Assembly: GCF_049243985.1 (NCBI RefSeq)
Contig: NC_135381.1
Coordinates: 17,657,345-17,721,344 of the forward strand
Source of the DNA: Paroedura picta
Taxonomy: Eukaryota; Chordata; Lepidosauria; Squamata; Gekkonidae
Reading direction: 5' to 3'
Length of the DNA stretch: 64,000 nt
Positions 42,301 to 54,300 of this stretch are shown here, piece after piece. Position numbers and translations under genes: made by a program. The notes under the pieces were generated by a model. That model searched no databases and was not told where the DNA came from. It saw only the letters and a list, made by a program, of their open reading frames with translations. The first letter of the stretch is position 1; every line of letters starts with the position of its first letter.

Positions 42301-45300
42301 GGTGGAATTCTCACAGGGTTATAACATTGCAAATTAAGAACTGCTCCACAGCGAGATCCTTCTTACCTAGGCTACAGACCTGTCCTGAGCTTGTACCAGT
42401 TGCTGACTCCAACGCCACTTGCCAACGGGTAGGATGGGATGAGGGGGCAACAGTCGCCATCTTCATCTGCTGGCAAAGGCAAGACTCTTGCTGCTGAAAG
42501 CCAAGCCCTTCCACAGGCTGATCTGTCTTCCCTTCTTCCTCTGCACAAACAAGATGAGCAAGAGATGAAGGCTTTCTTGACTCTTTCAGAACACGGAAGA
42601 TTTTTCCCCTTAAGAATAATGATGAGAAGTGAAATCTAGAGGCAATATCACATTTCAATAGAGCACTCTGGACCTTTCACAGAAGATCTGAACACGAGTG
42701 TTTGTTCAGTTCAATGGTGCAGCAGGCCAAAAAACCCGTCAATCTAATGTTGCAATGCCTAAGAATTAACATCTCAAATCAGCAGGCAACTGAAGTTCCA
42801 GCACTTAGGGAGGAGGGTTGGATTAATGCCTCATTAACATAGACCAAAATACCAAACACCAAGCATGATTACTTCCTGTATTGCTCTGGGGCAGAGCTGG
42901 GATGTAAAAGCCAGTGTTCATATGGAGTCCCTCCTACAAAAGACAACTGTAGGCATGGTCTAAGTCAGTGTTAGGACATCTAATGAAGATGTGGGCTTTG
43001 GTTCTGCAAGTGCTGAGTTACTGGTGAAGCATCTAAGGACTGGGAGAGTCAAGGCAACTAACAAGACCTCCCGAAATTAGCAGCATATGGAAATGCAAAT
43101 GGGACATCTTTCTGACCAGACAGCAATACCCCAATGACAAAGGAGGAAATTGCTTAGCACAATGTCCCCCCAACACTCCCTCAGGTAGCCTGCCAAGTCT
43201 CTGGGAGGCAGTGGCAGCCTTGGCTTTGCAGTTCCCCAGATTCTTGTGGTTGAGGCCCGGGTTAGGAACCACTGGGGCCCCTCCTACAGCCAACATGTTA
43301 CCATCATGCGAACCCCCAGTCCTGTGATGACTGGCTGATAATAGGGGTGGTAGGGGGTCTATGCAGTCTTCTTGTGGTTTATATTTTTAAGGGGGTTGGT
43401 TTTATTGGTTTTTAAAATCTGTTTTATGTAACCTGCCACAAGTCTATGGAAAGTGTTGGGATAGAAATCGAACAAATGAATGAATGAATGAATTAATTAA
43501 TTAATTAATCTCTCATGTGAAACATTCATATCAAAGTTTAAATGCATAATTTCAATAGGACTGCCTCAATGTAGCCCATCCACCCTCTTCCTTAAGGTAG
43601 TATTTTATACAGGAGTGAGAAATATAGTCCAAGAAGGGAATGACTTCACATTTCAATGCTAAGGAAATGAACAACAGTCTGGGAGTTTCTCTGCCATATC
43701 ATCTATTTCATAAGTAAGACACAGCACACACAAAGTCTACCAGCATTCTGTGATGTAAAAGATGTGTGCAGATGTGGGACTTCAATCTGAGCTTAAATGT
43801 TGTGTGGGAAATCTATTCCAAGTATAAATACAAAAATATCCACTTTTCCCTGGAACAGCGGTTCTCAACCGTCGTAATGCCGCGCAGCTGTGCTCACACA
43901 TACACAGGCACTCAACAATCTGGAGGCAGCGTGGAGGCAGCCAGTGGCATGGCTCCGCTGCCACCACCACCACCACCACCACCACCACCACCCTGTCCTG
44001 GCAACCCTGTGGAAGGGGGGTCAGGCAACCCCACTTGGGGTCGGAACCCCAAGGCTGAGAACCACTGCCCTAGAAGGACATGGGACTTGCAGAGTAAATG
44101 GTATTGCACCTAAAACATTTTATTCATCAGAAAGGTGTGCATCAGAATGAGAAGAGAACACAAAACCCTTTGGCTGAAAAACCTGTACAGATGTTCCCAC
44201 AATTCAAACATTTCACCAAAAATTTCCCTTGGAGATCTGGCCTCCAAGCTCCAGGAATAGTTTATGGGAAGCCAAGAGGAACTCGGAGGCTCATTTTTAA
44301 GTGCTGCTCCAGAAGGTTTTCAAGCATCACTTACATCAAAAGGGTTCTCAAGTAATCTTCCAAAATTCATTACCAACCCTGTTCCCCAAGTGTTACAACC
44401 TGCCAAACCTCCCTGCAAAACAGATTCACAGGACAGATATGTATAAAGCCTTCAAAATTCTAGCAATTAAACCCCAAAAGAGAAACAGATTTGCCATCAT
44501 ACACCGATTGTTTTTGAAAATGCACGGCTAACCGTAATGGAATGGACCACAGCAGCCCTCAAAGACTTCTCTTTGAAGCAACCCCGTGATATCGATAATT
44601 GCCCGATAGAAAAAGGCATTTCATACCTTTCCACATCACCCTGCCTTAGAGAGGAAGAAACAGACTGAAAACAACTCGGCACCAACAGCCCACTTCAGCT
44701 TGCTCTGCCACCTCTTCCCACTTGTTGCCAGGGCAACCAGGGTTTGCGGATGCCGATAGTGAGCGCCTAAGTTCACGACTTCATCAGCTGGTGGTTAGTA
44801 TTCTCACCAACTCGCCTTGAACATCACACGCATCAAGCACACGCACATTATGTAACTTCTGCAAGCCTTCTTCCTACAAATGGCCGGCAACCTAGCAGCA
44901 TCTTCCTTTCTGTGGCTCACAAAGGACCACAATCACTGCACAATCTTCATGCAATCAGCAGCATTCTACAGTCAACTGTTGAGCTCTCCTAAGGCTGACT
45001 GGGGTCATCAGCTGTTGTCAGAATAGGTTGGTTTTATAGTGAAACTAATTCCTGTAGGATGTGGGAGTTTGAACACTCATGCTCTGAACAGCTAGATTGT
45101 TTAATGCTACTATGTGTTACCAGCTACTGGCAGGGTGCCTCAGCCGCAGTGCATGCATTAGTCTTACACCTCCAATGTATTACTAAAGGTTGTGCTTCTC
45201 AGAGAGAGGAATAACCTTGTTGCAAGGTCACATGTCTCCTTTCTCCCTCCCAGAGTGTTTTCAGTATGTTGAAATACATTTTCTGAAGCTGGCATGAGGA

Positions 45301-48300
45301 ACAGCAGAAACTCAAGGGTTTTACACATCTCCTGTGCCCTTAAATAGTTTACTCTGAGATGTGTCCACTTCATCCGTCCTGGCTACATTTTCAGATAGCC
45401 AGTTACCTGTAAGAAGCCGCTGCAGAGATTACGTGTCTTCAAACGTGAAGTCACAATTCTCCCCAATGATAAGAATATTAGCTCCCATATTACATAATAA
45501 AACTTTATTTATATATTTATTTATTGCTGCTGAATTCTGCATGACCTTGCATGTTTATCACTTCTGCACCTCAATGTTAATACTCTGGGAGGCATTCTAA
45601 AGTCTTCTACTCATGAGACATTCCTTACAATTGCCCTGAGCAGCTTTCCTCGAAATGGCAGCAACCCCCCACAAAACAAAACAAAAAACCAGTCTACACA
45701 AATGAATGCATAAAATATATGCACTGAAAAGCATGCCTTGTCCTCTTGAGGTGTCTGCCTTTTTGTGGCATTCCATGCCAGAACATTTGCATTCTTGCAA
45801 CAACTCATGCAAAAACCACAGACAGATCGACTGATTTATACAATCCTAAACTACATAACCTATTATACAGCGTGACAATAAAGACAAACACCTGGAATCT
45901 TTAAACTGGTAACTATGTTGGAACCAACATGCATTTAGAGCTGGCCAAAATGTGAAAGTATCTGAATTTTCTGAAGATCAAGCAAGAAAGACTGGATTTT
46001 TCCAGGGAGACAGGACAAATATTTTGCCTTAGGGTACACAATACCCAATAGCAGCACACAAGAGACCACTGTTCTCACTGAGGAATGACTACCATAATGG
46101 CTACCATATAGCCGCAAAGGCACACAACAACATGTACTTTAAACTGGAATTTCTATTGCCTTGCACAGGATGCTGGCACAGGATTGGCTGATGCTCCCCC
46201 ATTCCCAATGTGCTGCCATCAAAAGTCACCTTAACTTTTTCTTAAACTTTGAATCACCATGGATTTCAAGAGCAGCAAAACTTGCTGCCTACCTGTGATA
46301 GATATTTGTTACACATGTGAGGGTCTGTTTCTCTGAAAACACCTATCAGAGAGGATTCAGAACTTTCCTGATCAGTTTCTTCTGACTGCCTTATGCAGCT
46401 CTCCCAAGACAAAGGCAGAGAATGCCACTAGTGGTCAGGTTGGGGTATATGACCATCCAGATCAGGGGTAGTCAAACTGCAGCCCTCCAGATGTCCATGG
46501 ACTACAATTCCCATGAGCCCCTGCCAGTGCAGAGGGCCCTTTCTTACATGGATAGAAAACTCTATATGCAGGGCCATATCCTGGGCCACAAAGAATATAA
46601 TGGCCACAGGAAATCATTCTTTGAGGAAATGCTACAAGTACATAGCTTCAAAATGACTCCTTAGCACTTTCTTGGCTAGCATCCTACAGAATGTTCTGCA
46701 ACTTCCTGCACAGGTGCAGAATCCTACATGTGGAACTGTAAAAGAGAAAGATGTTTCAGCCACCTTTGAGATGAAAGCAGCCATCCTTACTGCAAGAAGT
46801 ATCTTGTCATTTACAATCCGCAACTGGACACTAAAATGCGCACTGACTTCTTATGCCACTGAATGATTTGCTTAAAATGCAATCCAAGGCAGCATTATTC
46901 AGAATTAGTTTACCATGTGCAAGGCAGGGCATAGTGGGAGGCTTCTCTATGCTCTCCGCCACCATTTGTGCCTGGGGTGGCAGCAGCACAGCTGATGATG
47001 AGGAAGGAGAGGTTGTCTTCGGCTTCAAAGGCAAATCAGTCAGTCTCAGAAAGTTCTCTGAAGCCGCCGTGTCAGCAGTCACTGAAGAAGGGAGACTCAG
47101 TGATGTGGGAGCTACTGAGAAGAAGCTCTCTCTGATGTCTTTTGTGGGCTTTGGAGTGGTGGGCATTTCCCCTGTAGACTAGAGTGGAAGAAAAGAAACA
47201 CTGTAAGGAATCCACAGAGCTACTGCAAGTACTAGCCTTCACAAAGGAGAAATGTTCTGATAATAATAATAATGATATAGTAATATTCTGCCTTTCCCAT
47301 TATCCATGGTGGCTCAAAATGACAGAATATGCACTGCACTATTTAACACATTATAACAATTAAAAATGACAAGGCATAGCTTTATTTCCAAGCTTCATCA
47401 GACAGAAGGCCAGTGAAGCCTCTTTTAAACATGATAGCTTTGTAGTATCTATGAAACTACTCCAGTGTGTATTCAAAAGACAGGTGTCATTGCTGTGAAC
47501 GTATTCAAGCTGCTGATCTAATAACTTAGGGAAAAAAACAACTAGGAGAGAGATCTGAGAAGACAATCTAAGTTGGGGCACCGGTACACACCAAGAAATG
47601 TGGCCCTACAACTAGGTGGGGCACAGGCCTCAGACATGGCCTAAAGCAGTGGTCCCCAACCTGCGGGCCGCGGCCCGGCGCCGGGCCGCAAAGGCCATGG
47701 CGCCGGGCCGCGGCTCCCTCTCCCCGCCCCCCCCCCCGCAGTAAAAAACTTCCCAGGCCGCAAACTTGCGGCCCGGGAAGCTACTTACTGCGGGAGGGCG
47801 GGGAGAGGCAATCAGGGCCGGGCCGCGCCCGCGCGGCCCGCGGGTGCGGCTCGCGGGTGCGGCCGGGTGCGGCTCGCGGGCGCGGCCCGATCCGCGGGTG
47901 CGGCCCGCGGGCGCGGCCCGTGGGTGCGGCCGGGTGCGGCTCGCGGGCGCGGCCTAAAGCGTGGGCGTGGCCCGCGCGGCCGCGGGCCCTGCGGCCGCGG
48001 CCCGATGCCCTGCCGGTCCCCAGCCTAAAAAAGGTTGGGGACCACTGGCCTAAAGCACAAGAACTGTCAGAATAAGTTGTACCCAGCAACATAGAGGCAA
48101 TCAACAGATCCATGTTAAAACAGGAGCAATGTGATCATATCTATTATCTGTAATCAACAGACAAGAGCTCTGTGCTGTAAGGATTTAAGTTTTGGAATTG
48201 TTTTCAAAGACAGCCTCATGTAGCGTGTAGTAGTCTAGTCTTGAAATTACAGAGGCATGAATGAGTGGCCAGAACAACAGTAAGAGAAGAGACAATTTCT

Positions 48301-51300
48301 TCACTAATTGTACCTGGAAACAACACATTTCTTGAAACCACAGTAATCTGATTTTCTAACAAAGTACGATTTTCTTTTATTCCCTGCATCGTTAGCCAAT
48401 AGAGGTCCAAAGCAGGTCACATCCATTTAATTCTCACAAAAACCCTGTGATAGGCCAGAATGAGTGCATGCAACTGGCACAAATTCACCTGGCAAACTTC
48501 TTTGCTAGGTCAGGATGCAAACGCTTCTAACCACAACACCACATGGGCTCTAAAATGGCTTTTTTCAACAGGAGTCAATTATTTTCCCCCCTTAATGCAG
48601 ACTTACAACATTCATTGCACTTGGCTTGCATGGGTCCATGACCGGCATAGGGCAGAGAGGGTACCAGCAGGGAAAGTGAAATGAATTTTAGAACAGACAG
48701 GCTTGAGCTAAACCAACTCTGCTTAGCTTGTGGAGATCCATGAAATGGCTGTGGACTCACACAGTGTGATGGATAACTTCCCCCATCACCTGACTGGAGG
48801 CTAGAACTGTAGGGAGAGCTGGGAGACCACAAGTGGCACAGTATAGAGTTCAAAGACTACAATTGGCACAAGCTAAGAGCCAGAGTTCCCTAGACTCCTT
48901 GAACTGAAAAATCTAGCCGGTCATGGCCCACTTTACTCAGTCAATTTAAATCTCTTTCTTCCTCTGGGAGATAGATTCCTGTGGGATTCATAATGGTCTC
49001 TCATTCAGATGATGGTCAGGCCCACGCTTGCTTAGTTTCAACAATGCTACAACATCAGATGCGCTCAAACAGTCATTTATCATCTGCTTATCAGAGAGAG
49101 AACCCTTTTGTAGGATTTGGATAAAGGTAGTTCAAAGGAACAATAAGTATAAAGAATCGCAGAAACACAGCAGAGCCTGAAGAAAAACACGCTCAAACAC
49201 GGAGTGAAAGGGAAGTCAAGCAAAAGCTCTTGACTGAGAACTCAAGAAGCCTGTTGCTCCCCTCTTCAGCAGCAGACAGCACAGCTCTTGTGTGTGCTGT
49301 TATTCATTCAACATCCTAAGAGACAGGCAGGCTCGAGGAGGATCAAGACTTACTTGCTTTTGTGCTGATGCTCCAATGTGCACCTGGCAGAACTTGACTG
49401 CTTGTTCCAAGGCTGCTTCTTCATCCACCTGCAGAACAAAACTAATATAATAAACTAATATAACAAAGGCACCTCCACTTAAGGCCTCCTTTAATGAAAA
49501 AGTGCCTTTTAACCCAATGGCAACAAGTGCTCATTGGCATTTGCAAATTTCATTCATCTTTATGAATTCCCTGAGCAAGCACTATAGATATTCAAGATCA
49601 AATTAGCAATGGGGAAATTTACTAGAGCCCCAAGCATTGTGATCTATTGAGAATACACCAGATGAGGGCGGGGGGGGGGGGTACACACTGTCTTAGCTTT
49701 GGAAGAATGTCCCACCCTTGGTTTCTGCAATTTCGTTTGCCGTTTAGGAGAAAGGTCAAAAAGAGTTAAGAAGACTGGGAGGATACAGCACTGAAAACAC
49801 ATTCTGAACCTGTCTGAAAACGGCTTACCTGTTTAATTAGCATGTAAGTTTTAGACATAATCTTCTCAACCTTGCCTAGATCATAAGACATGACCTTCTG
49901 CCCCTGCTGCCACACACGATAAGCATCCAGAAGCAGAGTTTTCCCTGACTCTGCATCAGTCACCAATTTCCTTTTTCTGTTTGGTCTCTGGATGACCTCC
50001 TCTGATGAGACTGCAGGCATTCGGATCTTCATTGCCTCCTGTTGCTGATGCTTAGAGCTGATGCTCAGGTCCTCCAGAGAAAGTTCTGCAGTTCGGCTCT
50101 CAGAGATTTTGTCCTTGGAGAGCCTGCCAGCTAGCACTCGAGCTGGCTCGGTGCACTTAAAGGAAGAATCCATTTTTTCAGGATCATTAGAATACCCATC
50201 AAAATCCATTGGCTCAGTTGAACCCGGCCGAGATGTCTCCTTCATTTCTTTGTCACCCTTATTTTCTTGTTCCACAGTGTCCATAGCAGTGAGAGGCTGC
50301 CCTTGGGTTACGTCTTTTATCCCATTTTCTGCACCACCTGCTGCCACCACCCCATCAGATAAAGTTGTCTTCTTGGGGAGGCTCTCTTGTCCCTCTTCAG
50401 CACTAGTTTTGTTAGAGACATCGGTTGTCATTCTTCCCCCCCAAAGGCCGCAGTGCTCAGAATCTTGATCTTCTGAAAACTTAGAAGTAAAGACCTTAAT
50501 TGTACTTTTGAAATATGAAGACATCCCCTCTGATCTTGCAGAAGCTTTAGGCAGGACCTTACCTCTGTGAGCTCATTCAGCATGTCCTCCAGCACTGTCA
50601 CTGTAAGAACAAAGGCGCGCTGGGCAAGAACCTGGCGATCTGCATCCCGCAGGTACTTTCTGCAACATGGTAAAAGGGCAAACGTGAATTGTAAATTGCG
50701 TAACTTCTTACAATTTGAAGCATGCCCAAAATACAAAAGGAAAAACACATAAATATTTGGAATTTCTGGAAATTTTCTACTGAATCAACAGAAAAAGATC
50801 CTTTTCCAAAAACAAAAAATACATAAACCAGATATCCCAGGGGGAAAAACAAGAACACCAAACTAAAGCTTATCCTTTTACAAGGACTGTAACTCTCCCA
50901 CTAATGATGCTCTGATAAGACCTAGATAACAAAAAACTACCATTCAAAATATCTGGAAATTAAATTGATCTGCACTGAATAGTCTCCAAATACCATTTTT
51001 AAGGGACTGGAGGAGAGACCAGAACATTTCTACTTTCCTTTAACCATATAACCATTTGTGAAATTAACTGGGGAGAATCTGACCAACTCTTCAATGGAGG
51101 TGGCATATAGGCAAAACAATTCTAGCTGCATACATTAACCCCTTCCTCCTCTCTTGCCCTCCAGAACAACTGCTGGAATGAGAATTAGGGTGTTCCTGTT
51201 ATAAGAAAACCTCTTTAAGGCAAAACTTACACCTAACCAGCCCAGCCACAACAAAACAAAATGTCAAAGTTTAATTCTGATTAAAGCTCACAGTACCTAC

Positions 51301-54300
51301 AAATGACTCCATTTAATTCAAAAAGCACCAAGATTATTTGTTGTTTTTTCCTTTACCAGAATCAATGATATTTTTCCCTCAGAGAAAAAAAGATTCTGCA
51401 CAAAGTTTATTTTCCCAAAGGGAGAATGAAATCCATTATTTTGCTGAATTCACACAGAAGCAGCAGCTGATTCAAGAAGACTTTATATAAGACACAAATT
51501 AAGCAATAAACTTCGGCTGGAAATCCAAAAATAATAACCATGTGCAAGCATTCTTAACTTTCAGTAAAACAGAGATATATCATCAATGGCAATGGGGAGC
51601 GCAGAATCATTTTCAAATATGCAAGCAATGTGGGAACTGCTTCTTAAACTCAGGATGTAGTTTTCAAAGATATTCTCCCCTTTTCTGATAAACAGGCCAT
51701 CTTACTTCAGTTGAACAATGCAATTTAAGACTCTGATGTTCGAACTCCTCTACTGCTCATCAAGGAAGGAATCAACATGAGAATGAAACAGGAATACCTT
51801 AACTCCTGCTGCTTTTCAAAATGATATTTAAGGAATTGGGCTCTCTCTCCTCTGGCCAGGCTGCAACATAAAGTAAAGCTACTTGTGCAGCTGGAAGAAA
51901 AGCCAAGGAGATTCTTTGCGTTAATTTCTGTGTGACTTCAATGAATGCAAGTCCTTCTGAAAGAAAAAACAGTGTTGCATATTTGCTGGGTCTTGAAGTA
52001 CAGGGGAATACAACAGGAGAAACCACTTCCTCCTTAATGAACCTAGAATTCTTTTCCTAGATTCACAGGTATGCTACTTCATATCTAACTTTATATGGAC
52101 CTTAGAACACCTAACCTAAAAAAGTCTTTATCCAGATTTTTCTGCCCAATGAGCTAGGTTTAAAAAAAAAAAAAAAGCCCGTGGACTTTCCCTTAAAAAG
52201 GAAAAGGTGCACAGAAGCAGGCATTTTCAGCTGGTTTCCTGTATCTGCCAGTTTGTTACACCCCCAAATCCCTCAGCTTCCTTAACTACCTCATTTTAGA
52301 GTTACTTACATGGTTCATAGAGGTTCTTAATTTCCATTAATGCCACACAAGCCTTGCTTCATCAAAATAACAGCGACTATTTCACTCTGTCTGACACAGG
52401 ATCAGTGTACTGGGATCACAGCCTGCTGACATTAGCACAACTGATAATTACCCAAAAATCTCTTTATAACTCGCTTCAAATCCAAGATCAATGAAGGGTT
52501 TTCTGATGACCAAGCCAGCACCAACCAGGACATCAGATCATTAGATTTCTAAAACAGCTCTCAAAATATCCTTGGTCAGCTACTAGGCGAGGCTTTCTCA
52601 ACCAGAGTTTCAAGAAACCCTGGGCTTTCTTGACAGTCCTGGAAGGGTTTCCTAAATGGGTGAGAGCTAATTATTTATATATTGAATTTGTTAAACATTT
52701 ATTGGCTGATATGACCATATATGGTCATGTCGACCCAACCTACCCCCACAAGTGGCCAATGATGGGCCGGGGGATGGGGAATGGAGGGGCCCTGGGCAGG
52801 CGTGTGTACAGCTGTGTTTCCCAACCATATTCAACACGATCCCACGACTTCTGGGGTTTATTAAAGCAGGAAGAATGTTTCTGGGGTTTCCCAACAGTAA
52901 AAATAAGTTGAGAAAGGCTGTACTAGGCATTGTCTCAGGTGGGCAGAATTGCATGGGAGTATAAGAAAACATATTAATAGGACAGTAAGGACTCTGTCTT
53001 CAGTTTAATCCATTAAGTTGCATCTATCAGAGAGACACTGGACTTCCTATTTGTTACCTGCCTCTGAACTTAAAATGACTACTTCAGCCATGCTTTTCAT
53101 CAGCAGTTACAGAGGCCTGAAATGCCTTTGCCACAGCGCCTGAGAAGTACAGGGCAGTGACTTAAGCTTCTCTGCAGCTGTTCATGAGATCTCTTTGGAT
53201 AAAAGAAACCCTTGGGAGGTCAGGAGCTTGACAGATGCTGTTAACTGAATGTCTATTCAAAGGAAATGAAGGCACAGCTGGAATTAGAAGTTTCAGCCTA
53301 TGCCATAGCCATGCTGTATGAGCTGCAGAATAAAAGACCTTGAGAACCTGGATTCACCCAGTGCCAAACCAGAAGTTTTATCAGCAGACATAAATGAAGA
53401 CTATGAGAGATAGATTTTGAAGTTTCAGCTTCCCAGGCCACCTAGTCACTTAAGATGCACATAACCTTACAGGGATACTGCATTACAGCCTTAGGAGGGT
53501 GCCACAGAATAACAGCATTTCTTGCTAATGGCAGCCACCTGTAACAACAAATCTCTGTGACCAGTCATTCAAAGGAGAATTTTGACAACCTGGAAGTAGC
53601 AAAAGCTAAATATTTATTGATTTGAGTTTTAATAATATTTTAGAACAAAAAAGATATATCTCTAAAATAAATTTAACAGAAACATTTAAAATCTATAAAT
53701 CCAGTATTTTGAGACAACATAAATAATGGCATCTCAGTGGTAGACCAATCCTGAAACGCCCAATGCACATGCCTGCACACACATGCCTGCAAACACACAA
53801 AATAACCCCAAAAAATGAGTCTCCAGGAAAAGGTACAAGAAGACTGAAAAGGGCCTGCTCCTAATCATTCTTATGGCCATGAAAACCAGTACTCTCAGCA
53901 TGGACTCACTGGCAAGCACTTATGGTTTGGAGGATTCACATGAAAGAATACACTTCTTCCGATACTTTGGCGTGAGACTCTTGAGGGTATTCAAGGTGAA
54001 AGGAAGCACCTTGAATTGGATCTGAAAACATATTATCAATTGATAAAGCTGCTGTAAAACAAGTGCACTCTGCTCTTGTTTGCTCTAAAGAGAGGAAGCA
54101 GCATTTTGACCAATTCAAGACTCTGGAACATTATCAGGGGCAGGCTCATGTAGAACGCATTAGAGCAGTCAAATCATTAAATAATTAGGCATGATAATGG
54201 ACAGTTCCATCTGAAAAGGCACACTGGACCACAGGTGCTATGAAGGATGCAGGCTTGATGCAGCAATATGCCCAGATCTTAGAGAGAGTGCAGTCCCATT

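Noticed and set aside
43782-44113. Frames with poly-Pro, poly-His, poly-Val or poly-Gly
   Set aside because: Translations of the CAC microsatellite inside a hAT element.
47766-48113. Overlapping GC-rich frames of 63-110 residues
   Set aside because: They are compositional products of the CpG-dense core of the hAT element at 47647-48047.
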